Of a stretch of 32,423 bases of DNA, positions 8,830-17,965 are shown one piece after another (position 1 is the first letter of the stretch; each line of letters opens with the position of its first letter). The position numbers and the translations under genes were made by a program. The stretch is from Bacteroidota bacterium (GTDB lineage: Bacteria > Bacteroidota > Bacteroidia > Bacteroidales > F082). The DNA lies in NCBI GenBank assembly GCA_013203805.1, contig JABMPH010000233.1, positions 1-32,423 on the forward strand. The letters run 5' to 3'. Under the pieces are notes generated by a model. That model saw nothing but the letters and a program-made list of their open reading frames with translations. It was not told the DNA's origin and searched no databases.

Positions 8830-9155
8830 TATTCAATAGGGAATATAGAGCGATAATGCTCGTGCAAAACATAGGATTCTTTATTTATTACCTTTAAATA
8901 CTTAGTAATATTATTGCCTTGAATTTCTGTTATTTGTATTGGTGCTACAATATTGTTGTGTGCAATTCCCCACATCAGAAACCAATTAGTTTCTCAAGCT
9001 AATTATAATGCGGAGATAGAAAATAAGATGAGGAAATGAAAAATTTGAGAAAAATATAAAGCACTGAATATCAACAACAAATTTTGATGTTACTCAAGAT
9101 TCCAAAACCCACTATAAAATTTAGTATATTTATCGCGAAACTTAATAATTTCTAG
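8830..9155. other. Intergenic region, no gene seen
   Basis: Directly after the stop are two small adjacent hairpins (ATATTC/GAATAT at 8829-8846 and GAGC/GCTC at 8848-8861). Neither is followed by a T-run. The remainder is AT-rich with no supportable reading frame. It carries no N-terminal half of the ammonium transporter whose tail lies at 13161. Confidence 0.55.
9125..9132 (+). promoter_or_regulatory. Candidate promoter box, one mismatch
   Basis: TATATTTA matches TAnnTTTG at 7 of 8 positions, 23 bp before the start codon at 9156. Weak evidence, based on position and partial consensus only. Confidence 0.3.
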
Positions 9156-12100
9156 ATGAAGAAGATAACTTACTTTAACCTGCTACTCTTCCCCTTATTA
9201 CTTGGATGTTTAAATTTAAATGCTCAGTCATCTTTATCCGGGTATGTAACCAATTTGGAGAACTCAACTCCATTTCAATTTGTTACGATTAAAGCTATTG
9301 GAAACCAGACATATTCAATAGATACAGATCCATCGGGCTATTATGTAATGGCCATAGATACAGGACTATATGAAGTAGTTTTTGTAAAATGTGGATATGA
9401 TACTGTTAAAACAACAATGTACATACCTGAAAACACCCAAGTATTTCATGATGCAGAAATGCATTTGTTTCCATATCCCCCTTTAGGAGTTACCTCAGAA
9501 TATATCGGGAATACTTGTTATATCGAATTTTCAAACCCATTAATAGCCAACGAGATTATATTCGATGACGGAAGTTTTGAGAGACTTGAATATTGGGATA
9601 ATGGAGGATACTTTGTTGTTAAATGTACTCCTAATAGTTATCCGGCAAAAGTCACTGGGTGTAGGATAAATTTTGGTGACGGAAGTTTACCTCCATACCC
9701 AAATACCTATGGAAGTGTACAAGTTTGTCTTTTTGATGATGATGGTACAGATGGGCTACCAGGAACACAAATAGACTATTTTGAAAGATATCTAAATTCA
9801 AGCAACAAATTTTGGAATGAATTTTACAATACACTCTCATTTAAAATAGACTCTGGAAGCTATTATATCGGGATTAAACATACTACCAACAGGCCTTCAG
9901 TTGTTTCGGATACCACAAGTATTTGCCAATATACATCATATAATAAAAGTTATTATACTAATGACTGGCAGCTGGATACTACTTGTAACTATATGATACG
10001 ATCGTTGGTTGAGGAATATGGGGATATTTCAACCAGTATACAAGACTTTGAAGCAGCAATAATTACAGCAATAGAACCCTGTATTTATCCTTACAATACG
10101 TTATTAACACCCATTGCTGGATTTACTCATTATTTCCCAGGTGGACAACCATCATATTATTTTTCAGGAGCTGTAAGTGCTCATTATAATTATTCTAGTT
10201 CAATGTGGTCTTATTCTAACATAATACCACCTGAAGGCAACATCAGTGTTGCTTTCAATATTTCATCATGTAATCAGGGACCAGTTGATAGCACGCATAT
10301 TCTTCTGATGGGTACAAACTGTGGCTTTACTGATTATTCAACTTTTACTGATAATAGTGGGTATTGCACTATTGATACAGTGCTCCACGACAATTTTCGA
10401 ATTGTTGCCACTCACTATGGTTATAATAATTACCTTGATACAATTGAAATAACAAGGGACACCACAATAAATATAGAATTAAGTGAATATATTTATCCCC
10501 CTTACCGAGTAACAATTGATTCGATGACAAATATATTAACCTGGAAAAAACCAGTAGTTGGAATTATTCAGGAAGAAACGTTTGAAGATGAATTGTTTCC
10601 ACCTGAAGGTTGGCAAAAGATGCATAATGGTTATCCTGATCCAACGAGCTGGTGGCGCAGTAATAAATTCTCTGCAGAATATTTCACCGTACCTTCAGGA
10701 GATGGTTATTATGCAGTGGCATATACAGATTTTGGTTCAGCAGGGTATCACCCTTTGGATTTTCTTATAACTCCTCAGCTCGACTTAAGTAATTCAGGAT
10801 TATACCATCTTAAATTTGATCAATATTATACAGGAAATTATGGACATTCTGCCTATATTGAGTATAGTTATGACGACGGTATTACATGGGATACTTTAGC
10901 TGAAATGGATCCAAGTAATGTATGGAACAGAGTTTCAATAGATCTTTCCTCCATTTCAGGATTATCATCAGATTCCGTATGGCTCATATTCCATTCATCT
11001 GATCATAATCAGTGGGGATCAGGATGGGCAATTGATAATATTTCAGTAGTTGCTGATACTTTGGACATAATGGGGTATAACATAATATTGAACGGATTAC
11101 CATATGATCAGGTTGATCCTCAGGATACATCATATTTTTTTGATAACCTGACATATGGTTATAGCTATATGGCATGTGTCAATGCGATTTATGGGTGTGG
11201 TGAGTCTGATTATTCTTGTGCCTCATGGCACTCAGGTTTCTTGCATCCGGTATTAAGTTTTGACAATACATATATAACAGGTAACTGGGATTTGAGGCTT
11301 CACTGGTTACCACCTTGCGTTACTGACACTGATAGTGTTCCTACTGGCCTTGTAAGTTTTATTCTTTATCAGAATGATGAAAAGTTAGACAGTATCTTAT
11401 ATTCAGGACAGCAAGCAGGAGAAATTATCACATATGAATTTGATTCAATACCTCCGGGAAATTACAAATTTGATATTGAAGCAGTGTATGATCTTTCTTA
11501 TTATGGTTTTCCAGGAGAATATGCAGCATCAGTGAAATATTCAACTAATGTTTTTATTGCTTGGGGTGGTTTAATTCCTTATCTGGAGACCTGGGATCCT
11601 GATAGTGAAAATGTATGGGTATTTGATGATAGCATTTCTAACTGGAGTGTTTATGGTGGCTACGGAAACCCTGAACCATCGCTAAAGTTTAGCAAATTAC
11701 CGCATATTCTAGAACCATATGAGTCAAGTATAACAAGTTCTTATATCCGGGCTGATAGTTTAACTTTCGGTGAAATAGTATTTAGTTTCGACCTTAGACT
11801 CAATGATATAAATATGGACAGCACTGAAATGATGATTGTTGAAATCAATAATGGGGAAGGTTGGAATGAAATAGTAACATACTACAATACAGGTGATATG
11901 CTTTTTAGTAATTATGAGTTTAACGTAACTAGTTTGTGCATTACTAACTTTTTTCAGGTACGCTTTACCGCTAAAGGTGAAAGAACTAATAATATATATG
12001 CATGGTACATCGACAATATAGCTTTTAGAAGGATTTGCCCACAACCAAGGTTGGTTTCAGCGTCTGTTGATTGGAATACTTTTAATAACCCTTCAAATAA

Positions 12101-13151
12101 AATTGAATGGAATAGTGCAGAAGGTCAATCCGTAACCGACTGGTTACATTATGATAACGGAGAAACGGTTAATCAATTCAGTGATGGTGACTTTATGAGA
12201 ATCGCAACGGTATTTACAAAAGAACAATTAAGCAACTACGATAATTGTAGAGTAAAAAAAGTAAAGTACTTCATTGCAGATGAAATATCTCATGTTCGGA
12301 TAGACTTGATTGAAAAAGAAAGTGGATATAATCTTTGGCTTTACCAGCTAGAAGTTACGGATCAAACTCAGGTTGGTGATTGGACTGAAATAGAATTTGA
12401 TGAATCGATATCGGTAAATAAAAACAGAGATCTTTGGGTAACATTGTTTATACAAACAGAAGACTCTTCTAAAACACCAATAAGTACTGATAATTCTATG
12501 GCAGTTGATGGATATGGAAATTTGTTTTCACACGGATTTAATCACCCTTGGTTAACTCTAGACCAATTCGGTATTGATGGTAACCTAAATCTCAGAGCAT
12601 ATATTGAAAGTGTTCCGGATCAATTAACTAATTATCCATGGGAAACAGAACAATTCTATCTTTATAGAATGGATGAATTAACAACTCCAAACTACGAATT
12701 ATACGATTCAATCCCAAGTATTCCATTTCAATTTGATTATGTGTATTATGACACAGTTCCCAATGTAAGTCTTCAATCGGGTTACTTTTACAAGGTTACA
12801 GCTGTAAACAGTAGTGAGTTAGATTTTTGCGAATCATCTCCTGGTATATCAAAAAATAACCCTGATGAAGATTATGTTTATATCTTCCTTGAAGGCGATA
12901 ATGAAATCGAGTTATTTGATGATATCAAGGTTTTTCCTAATCCAGCCAAAGGAAAAATAAATGTAGTAAGTAAAGAGGTTATACATAGTATTAATCTTTT
13001 TAATATATCGGGTGATGTTGTGCTATCTGATAAAAACGTAAATAACCATAAGGTGATAGTAGATTTGCTACTTGTACCTGAAGGTTTATATATTCTGAAT
13101 ATTGAAACTGAGAACGCATCTCTGTTTCAAAAAATTATTATAGTTAAGTAG
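9156..13151 (+). CDS. Large type IX-secreted adhesin-like protein
   Basis: A 1331-residue protein. Residues 1-24 are a Sec signal peptide ending NAQ. Residues 27-104 resemble a carboxypeptidase regulatory-like domain (LSGYVTNLENSTPFQFVTI, GYYVMAI, GLYEVVFVKCGYD), and a second such domain lies at about 365-450. Residues about 473-633 resemble the cleaved-adhesin/MAM-like domain: EETFEDELFPPEGWQ, FLITPQLDLS, and GSGWAIDNISV at 620-630. A second MAM-like segment spans about 811-960 and ends AWYIDNIAF. Residues 1255-1331 are a type A T9SS sorting domain (VFPNPAKGK, then INLFNISGDVV, then LYILNIETE). It should therefore be carried across the outer membrane and probably attached to the cell surface. 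The domain set suggests adhesion or binding rather than catalysis, and no protease domain is visible. Its stop codon lies 9 bp before an N-terminally truncated transporter. Confidence 0.9.
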   Translation: MKKITYFNLLLFPLLLGCLNLNAQSSLSGYVTNLENSTPFQFVTIKAIGNQTYSIDTDPSGYYVMAIDTGLYEVVFVKCGYDTVKTTMYIPENTQVFHDAEMHLFPYPPLGVTSEYIGNTCYIEFSNPLIANEIIFDDGSFERLEYWDNGGYFVVKCTPNSYPAKVTGCRINFGDGSLPPYPNTYGSVQVCLFDDDGTDGLPGTQIDYFERYLNSSNKFWNEFYNTLSFKIDSGSYYIGIKHTTNRPSVVSDTTSICQYTSYNKSYYTNDWQLDTTCNYMIRSLVEEYGDISTSIQDFEAAIITAIEPCIYPYNTLLTPIAGFTHYFPGGQPSYYFSGAVSAHYNYSSSMWSYSNIIPPEGNISVAFNISSCNQGPVDSTHILLMGTNCGFTDYSTFTDNSGYCTIDTVLHDNFRIVATHYGYNNYLDTIEITRDTTINIELSEYIYPPYRVTIDSMTNILTWKKPVVGIIQEETFEDELFPPEGWQKMHNGYPDPTSWWRSNKFSAEYFTVPSGDGYYAVAYTDFGSAGYHPLDFLITPQLDLSNSGLYHLKFDQYYTGNYGHSAYIEYSYDDGITWDTLAEMDPSNVWNRVSIDLSSISGLSSDSVWLIFHSSDHNQWGSGWAIDNISVVADTLDIMGYNIILNGLPYDQVDPQDTSYFFDNLTYGYSYMACVNAIYGCGESDYSCASWHSGFLHPVLSFDNTYITGNWDLRLHWLPPCVTDTDSVPTGLVSFILYQNDEKLDSILYSGQQAGEIITYEFDSIPPGNYKFDIEAVYDLSYYGFPGEYAASVKYSTNVFIAWGGLIPYLETWDPDSENVWVFDDSISNWSVYGGYGNPEPSLKFSKLPHILEPYESSITSSYIRADSLTFGEIVFSFDLRLNDINMDSTEMMIVEINNGEGWNEIVTYYNTGDMLFSNYEFNVTSLCITNFFQVRFTAKGERTNNIYAWYIDNIAFRRICPQPRLVSASVDWNTFNNPSNKIEWNSAEGQSVTDWLHYDNGETVNQFSDGDFMRIATVFTKEQLSNYDNCRVKKVKYFIADEISHVRIDLIEKESGYNLWLYQLEVTDQTQVGDWTEIEFDESISVNKNRDLWVTLFIQTEDSSKTPISTDNSMAVDGYGNLFSHGFNHPWLTLDQFGIDGNLNLRAYIESVPDQLTNYPWETEQFYLYRMDELTTPNYELYDSIPSIPFQFDYVYYDTVPNVSLQSGYFYKVTAVNSSELDFCESSPGISKNNPDEDYVYIFLEGDNEIELFDDIKVFPNPAKGKINVVSKEVIHSINLFNISGDVVLSDKNVNNHKVIVDLLLVPEGLYILNIETENASLFQKIIIVK

Positions 13152-13160
13152 CGGTATGCC

Positions 13161-13928
13161 ATGTTTGTGAATATTTCCAGTTTAAATACATACAAAAACA
13201 CGGATTTTGATAATGGCATTGGAATAATAAAAGATGGCTTTGCTGATACTGGTGGATCAATAATAATTCACGCCTATGGTGCCTTTTTTGGGTTAGCTGT
13301 AGCCATGTCGATGACAACAAAAAAAGATCTTGAAAAGCCCATCGAAGCTGATGCCACCAGCGACAGGTATTCTGTACTTGGAAGTATGGTGCTTTGGGTA
13401 TTCTGGCCAAGTTTTTGCGCGGCACTTGTTCCTCCCGAAGCTATCCCTCATACTGTTGTGAATGTGTTTTTAGCTCTATGTGGCTCAACTTTAATAACAT
13501 ATGTTGTATCAATTGCCATTAAAGGTAAAATAAATATTGCCTATATTGCCAATGCCGCACTTGCCGGAGGTGTTGCAATTGGCTCTACTTGTGATCATGC
13601 AAGCCATACTACTGCAATTTTTATAGGTGTTCTGGCAGGAGCAATTTCTACCTTTGGTTTTGCAATAATTCAAAGTAAACAGCAAAAGCTTATTAAATCC
13701 GTCGACACATGTGGCGTAACTAACTTACATGGTTTACCCGGATTATTAGGAGGACTTGCTGCAATACCAATTGTTAGTGGCATAAATGTCTCCGATCAAT
13801 TATCTGGGATATTAATTACCATCGTTTCATCATTGATTTTTGGATTTCTAACAGGAAAACTTATTTCATTATTTGGATACAGGAAAGAATCTTATATTGA
13901 TGCAGAAGAGTTTGAAGATGCTGATTAA
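13161..13928 (+). pseudogene. Rh/Amt ammonium transporter lacking its N-terminal half
   Basis: A 255-residue product matching the second part of Amt/Rh ammonium channels. DTGGSIIIHAYGAFFGL carries the first pore histidine (H37 here, comparable to H168 of E. coli AmtB). DTCGVTNLHGLPGLLGG carries the second (H190, comparable to H318) and is the Rh-type version of that motif. Family members have about 400 or more residues and 11 helices. The first four to five helices are absent, including the extracellular gate. The homology may begin before the ATG, since codons CGG-TAT-GCC directly after the upstream TAG are in the same frame. No N-terminal half was found elsewhere in the window. A fragment of this kind cannot form the normal pore, so it is called a pseudogene despite its open frame. 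Confidence 0.85.
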
Positions 13929-14018
13929 ATGAGTCTGACCAGAGCTTATGCTTAAATAACATGGTCTTATATAATCAAAATGCCTATCTTAGTCGAAACA
14001 TTATGAATACCTAATATC

Positions 14019-15881
14019 ATGAAAGAACTGACTAGATTACTATTCTATTTTATCATATTAATTGCATTTGTATTTTCTGCAAAGGCTCAACAACTGTCAG
14101 ATTCAATTGTAGAAAAGGCAGTTCCTGTTTTTGAAAATGGAGAAGCCCAAGAAGTCCCCGCTTTTAGTAATTCCGAAAAATGGATAAGACACGACCTTTG
14201 GATTGAAACAGAGTTTGATACCGACGGTGATGGTAAACCCGATAGAATGCATGTTGATGTAACACGACCATATCAAACCGATACCGAAGGGCTTAAACTG
14301 CCAATTGTTTATGTTTCCAGCCCATATTTCGCCGGAGTAGCCCCTGATGTTGAAGGTGGCTTTTGGGATGTTAAGCATGAACTTGGTGAACCCGCTCCCC
14401 AAGAAAGAGTACACGCAGATGTTACACGTACCGGAGAAAGACCAATAATTTCAACCTCTCATACTAAAACCTGGGTTCCACGAGGATATATTGTTGTGCA
14501 TTCGTCTTCACCAGGAACAGGGCTTTCGCAGGGAGCTCCTACAGTTGGTGGTGATAATGAATCGTTGGCTCCCAAAGCTGTAATTGATTGGTTGTGTGGT
14601 CGTATTCCGGGTTACACTTCCGTGGATGGGGATGAAAAAGGTGAAGCCTACTGGTCGACAGGAAAAGTTGGAATGACAGGAACCTCATATAACGGAACAA
14701 TCCCATTGGCAGCAGCAACAACAGGTGTTGAAGGCCTCGAAGCAATTATTCCAATTGCTCCAAATACATCTTATTATCATTATTATAGATCGAATGGTTT
14801 AGTAAGATCACCGGGAGGTTATTTGGGTGAAGATGTTGATGTATTATACGATTTTATTCACAGTGGAGATGAATCCAAACGCGCATATAACAATGCAACC
14901 GTTCGTGATACAGAAATGAAAAATGGCATGGACAGGATAACAGGTGATTACAACGATTTCTGGGCTAGCCGTGATTATTTGAACGATATGGAACCAATGA
15001 CAGCAGCTTTATTGATGTCGCATGGTTTTAACGATTGGAATGTAATGTCCGAGCATAGTTATAGGATTTATCAAGCAGCATTGGACAAGGGTATTCCTTG
15101 TCAGCTATTCTATCACCAGTACGGCCATGGTGGACCACCCCCAATGACGATGATGAACCGATGGTTTACAAGATATTTACATGGCATTGAGAATGGTGTA
15201 GAAAACGATTCACCAGTTTGGATAGTTCGCGAAAATGATAAGATGGATAACCCTACACCATACGATGCGTATCCAAATCCTGATGCTTTTCCTGTTACAT
15301 TATATCCTGGTTCAGGAGCTCCCGAAAGAGGTAGTTTGAGTACTATAAAACCTACCAAAAAAGAAACAGAAACTTTGATTGATAATTATTCCTTTTCTGG
15401 AAATGCATTGGCACAAGCTGAAATTACAGAGCATCGCTTGATATATGTTACCCCAAAGTTTTCTGAAGACATTCATATATCAGGTATACCAAATGTTACG
15501 GTTAAACTTTCAAGTAGTAAACCAGCAGTAAATTTATCGGTTTGGTTAGTGTCGTTACCATGGAACGAAGGTAGGCGCTCAAAAATTACTGATAATATTA
15601 TTACTCGTGGCTGGGCGGATCCGCAAAACCAAAAATCATTAACAAAGAGTAAGCCTTTAAAGCCTGGTAAATTTTACGAAGTAACATTTAACCTGATGCC
15701 TGACGATCAAATAATTCCAGCAGGTCAACAAATTGGACTATTGATTTTTTCAAGTGACCGAGAATTTACACTTTGGCCTGAGCCCGGAACTGAATTAACC
15801 ATTGATTTGGATGGAACAAGTTTGACCCTGCCGATTGTAGGTGGTGCTGAAGTTTTTAATAATGCGTTGAAGGAAGATTAA
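14019..15881 (+). CDS. Secreted CocE/NonD-family hydrolase, Xaa-Pro dipeptidyl-peptidase-like (S15)
   Basis: A 620-residue protein with a signal peptide (residues 1-24, ending AKAQ). The N-terminal stretch WIETEFDTDGDGKPDRMHVDVTRP is the typical opening of the S15/CocE alpha/beta-hydrolase fold. The catalytic triad is visible: S223 in GMTGTSYNG, D339 in SHGFNDWNV and H370 in YGHGG. From about residue 430 a PepX C-terminal beta-sandwich follows (VTVKLSSSKPAVNLSVWLV, GRRSKITDNIITRGW, QIGLLIFSSD). Such enzymes release X-Pro dipeptides from peptides or hydrolyse acyl esters. The Arg/Trp-rich region after the triad is compatible with X-Pro peptidase activity, but specificity is not certain. It lies 90 bp after the truncated transporter and appears to be a stand-alone periplasmic or secreted enzyme. 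Confidence 0.9.
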   Translation: MKELTRLLFYFIILIAFVFSAKAQQLSDSIVEKAVPVFENGEAQEVPAFSNSEKWIRHDLWIETEFDTDGDGKPDRMHVDVTRPYQTDTEGLKLPIVYVSSPYFAGVAPDVEGGFWDVKHELGEPAPQERVHADVTRTGERPIISTSHTKTWVPRGYIVVHSSSPGTGLSQGAPTVGGDNESLAPKAVIDWLCGRIPGYTSVDGDEKGEAYWSTGKVGMTGTSYNGTIPLAAATTGVEGLEAIIPIAPNTSYYHYYRSNGLVRSPGGYLGEDVDVLYDFIHSGDESKRAYNNATVRDTEMKNGMDRITGDYNDFWASRDYLNDMEPMTAALLMSHGFNDWNVMSEHSYRIYQAALDKGIPCQLFYHQYGHGGPPPMTMMNRWFTRYLHGIENGVENDSPVWIVRENDKMDNPTPYDAYPNPDAFPVTLYPGSGAPERGSLSTIKPTKKETETLIDNYSFSGNALAQAEITEHRLIYVTPKFSEDIHISGIPNVTVKLSSSKPAVNLSVWLVSLPWNEGRRSKITDNIITRGWADPQNQKSLTKSKPLKPGKFYEVTFNLMPDDQIIPAGQQIGLLIFSSDREFTLWPEPGTELTIDLDGTSLTLPIVGGAEVFNNALKED

Positions 15882-15925
15882 ATCCCCATATATCTCAAGC
15901 TACATTTACCGTTAATAACATAACT

Positions 15926-16153
15926 ATGGAAATAATACTAATAATGACACTAAGTTTTTTGACCCTAATACTTGTATTCTGGGCATTGATTGATATAGTT
16001 AGATCAAGATTTATAAACCCAAATATGAGAACAGGTTGGTTGGTTGTCGTCTTGTTCTTTCCAATAATTGGATCAATACTATACTTTCAGATGAGAAAGA
16101 CATTAACAACAAATGAAACATTGAAATTCAACCCAAAATTCAAGAATGTATAA
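15926..16153 (+). CDS. Small PLDc_N-domain membrane protein
   Basis: A 75-residue protein with two hydrophobic helices (residues about 3-25 and 38-57). The pattern FWALIDIVRSRF...RTGWLVVVLFFPIIGSILYF is the PLDc_N domain, a two-helix domain found at the N-terminus of cardiolipin synthases and, alone, as small membrane proteins in Bacteroidota. No phospholipase HKD motif is present, so no catalytic role is implied. It lies 44 bp after the peptidase gene and could be co-transcribed. Confidence 0.8.
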   Translation: MEIILIMTLSFLTLILVFWALIDIVRSRFINPNMRTGWLVVVLFFPIIGSILYFQMRKTLTTNETLKFNPKFKNV

Positions 16154-16197
16154 GTAAAATCCAATCCTTAACCTGACATATTTAAGAAAATACAGCT

Positions 16198-16379
16198 ATG
16201 ATAAAAAAAGCACTACTTATCTTGCTTCTGGCATTTTCTATAAATACCGTTATCGCACAAAGTTTTACTACCAAAAAAACCTAAATAATCAACAATATAT
16301 TTCAATAGAGTTTAATCCTACAGTGATTGTAGTGGTAGATACTGTGTATCATAAAATAGATTCTAAAAAAGCTGAATAA
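16198..16379 (+). pseudogene. Small secreted peptide broken by a frameshift at A7
   Basis: ATG at 16198 opens a clear signal peptide (MIKKALLILLLAFSINTVIAQ), then SFTTKKT and a stop at 16284, giving 28 residues. The frame is lost just after a run of seven A (16273-16279). Reading on in the shifted frame gives LNNQQYISIEFNPTVIVVVDTVYHKIDSKKAE and a stop at 16377-16379. A one-base indel in the homopolymer would join both parts into a secreted peptide of about 59 residues. The function is unknown. The last 20 bases overlap the toxin remnant in another frame, so the end may instead belong to the toxin's lost N-terminus. A sequencing error in the A-run is also possible. Confidence 0.5.
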
Positions 16380-16569
16380 TAATATATGGGAATTCCGAAC
16401 TCTTTATAACAGAAAGCAATATAGACTTTTCGCATTTTGGGTCAAACATGAAAACCAAATGAAACTGGTTATTGCAACACATGGAATAATTAAAAAGACG
16501 CAAAAAACTCCAAAAAGTGAGATTGAAAAAGCAAAGCAATTGAGAATAGAATATTTAGAAAACAAATAA
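16360..16569 (+). pseudogene. RelE/HigB (Gp49-like) toxin, 5'-truncated
   Basis: A frame without a usable start codon, bounded by a TAG at 16357, encodes 69 residues: ILKKLNNNIWEFRTLYN, QYRLFAFW, then LVIATHGIIKKTQKTP and a Lys/Glu-rich helix. This is the C-terminal two thirds of a type II toxin of the RelE/HigB (Gp49-like) family, whose members usually have about 100-115 residues. The missing part is the N-terminal strand and first helices. It ends 11 bp before the HTH antitoxin gene, the usual toxin-antitoxin order for this family. The conserved IWEFR and YRLFAF core is intact, but with the N-terminus gone the toxin is probably inactive. Confidence 0.8.
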
Positions 16570-16580
16570 CAACTACAGAT

Positions 16581-16910
16581 ATGAAAACTAAAAACACGAA
16601 GACCTATACTTTAGAGAAATTAACTGACAATTATATCGGAGAGAAAGGTACTCCAAACAGAACAAAATTTGAGTTTGACTTGAAAATGGATGTTTTAGGA
16701 GAAATGATAAAAAAAGCCAGAATTGAACAAAAGTTGACACAAGAACAACTAGGAACTTTGGTTGGCGTTCAAAAAGCTCAAATATCTAAAATAGAAAATA
16801 ACACAAAAGATGTTAGATTCTCTACCGTATTGAAAGTTTTTGAAGCATTAAAAGCAAGGGTTAAAATGACAATTGACTTTAGTTCAAATTCTCACCTCGA
16901 AATAGCATAG
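16581..16910 (+). CDS. HigA-like XRE-family antitoxin
   Basis: A 109-residue protein. Residues about 38-92 form an XRE helix-turn-helix: LGEMIKKARIEQKLTQEQLGTLVG, followed by QKAQISKIENNTKDVRFSTVLKVFEAL. The N-terminal 35 residues (TLEKLTDNYIGEKGTPNRTKFEFDL) are a typical toxin-binding or dimerisation extension in this family. It follows the toxin remnant by 11 bp. It would normally neutralise the toxin and repress the operon. With the toxin truncated it is likely an orphan antitoxin/DNA-binding protein. Confidence 0.87.
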   Translation: MKTKNTKTYTLEKLTDNYIGEKGTPNRTKFEFDLKMDVLGEMIKKARIEQKLTQEQLGTLVGVQKAQISKIENNTKDVRFSTVLKVFEALKARVKMTIDFSSNSHLEIA

Positions 16911-16915
16911 AAACA

Positions 16916-17066
16916 AACATCTACCTACAACAATAGCGTATAAGTCATTACCGCGCAATGGCTTCGTAAAAAAATTACTTATAAATTTGAATTGAAAATA
17001 AAAATTCAAAAAAAGGAATAACAGCGGTAACGGCGCATCGCAAATCCGTTGGCAAACATTTGAAAC
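16916..17066. other. Dyad-symmetric element, possibly attC-like
   Basis: Directly after the antitoxin is an imperfect nested dyad. TTACCGC (16948-16954) pairs with GCGGTAA (17024-17030), and inside it TTTGAATT (16986-16993) pairs with AATTCAAA (17003-17010). Beyond it AACGG/CCGTT flanks a 12-nt spacer (17029-17050). The flanks ACAACAATAGCGTATAAGTCATT and CCGTTGGCAAAC resemble sequences I associate with cassette ends in Bacteroidota. The location after a toxin-antitoxin pair fits an integron cassette recombination site, but core-site consensus is not clearly met and no integrase is in the window. Confidence 0.4.
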
Positions 17067-17093
17067 CAAAAATTGAATTTTAATAAATGCATA

Positions 17094-17675
17094 ATGACAC
17101 GACTAAAACCAGCATTTTTTTCATTATTACTATCATTTTTATTCATAGTAAACTTTGCACAGGCACAAAATGACTCCGTTAAAAATGCCTCAACTGTGTG
17201 GAGCAAAATAGAGGCCTACACACCTACCAAAGTAGCCCTTCCTGATAACTACGATTCTACTAAAGAGCATACACTTATTATAGGACTTCATGGTTATGGT
17301 AGTACTGCAGAAAGTTTCTTAGGACTGAGCAAGCCCTTTACTGACGCTGGGTTTATTTTTGCAGCTCCGGAAGCTCCCTACCCATTACTTCTTGATAGCG
17401 GAAAACTGGTTTATGAATGGTTTCTCTATGATATCTCATCCTTTATAATGATAGAAAGACCTGCTTCTGATATAGAAAAAGCTGCCATGCGTGCGACCAC
17501 TGAAAAGCAGATGGGACAAGTGATTAGTGATTTAAAAGACAAGTATATGGTGGACAAAATCTACTTTGCAGGCTTCTCTCAAGGCGGAATTATAACCTAC
17601 AAAAAGTTCAACGGAAAGCACACCATCCCCAGGCACCTTATGGACTTTGTAATTGATTGGATTAACAAAGAATGA
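17094..17675 (+). pseudogene. Secreted alpha/beta-hydrolase (phospholipase/carboxylesterase type) with internal deletion
   Basis: ATG at 17094 is preferred over the upstream TTG because the signal peptide then begins MTRLKPAFFSLLLSFLF and ends QAQ. The 193-residue product has the esterase landmarks LIIGLHGYGSTAESF (oxyanion region) and the nucleophile elbow GFSQGG with S162. The chain then passes directly to KFNGKHTIPRHLMDFVIDWINK, the usual C-terminal end carrying the catalytic histidine (H176). Only 14 residues separate Ser and His, where family members normally have roughly 80-100 that include the catalytic Asp. The missing block is in frame, so the gene looks continuous but the enzyme should be inactive. 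The break lies near 17600-17606 (ACCTACAAAAAGTTC). Confidence 0.8.
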
Positions 17676-17965
17676 AAAAATAAAAACGCAGTTTATACCA
17701 ACGAAAGATGAATTCAAAGATAAGGTATTAAAAGAAATTGAAAATAACGATAACTAATAACACCTAAAGCCTTATCCACTATTTAACCTGCCAATACCAA
17801 AATGAGTTGTGACATATAATCAATTTTCTATTTGGATCAATGTATGGGTCAATGTTAGGTCATATTACTCCCTGTTACAATAAAAAATTAAGAACATATC
17901 TGGTTAGTAAAATCTATAATTAGTTCATTTTAACTGTATATTCTTGAGTGTATTTTTTAAGAAAG

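Noticed and set aside
9156..9210. LLGC in the adhesin signal peptide as a lipobox
   Set aside because: The position fits poorly, NAQ just after is a good signal peptidase I site, and the protein has a T9SS sorting domain.
17821..17870. Near direct repeat GGATCAATGT/GGGTCAATGT
   Set aside because: Ten bases with mismatch, no wider structure, and likely chance in AT-rich DNA.
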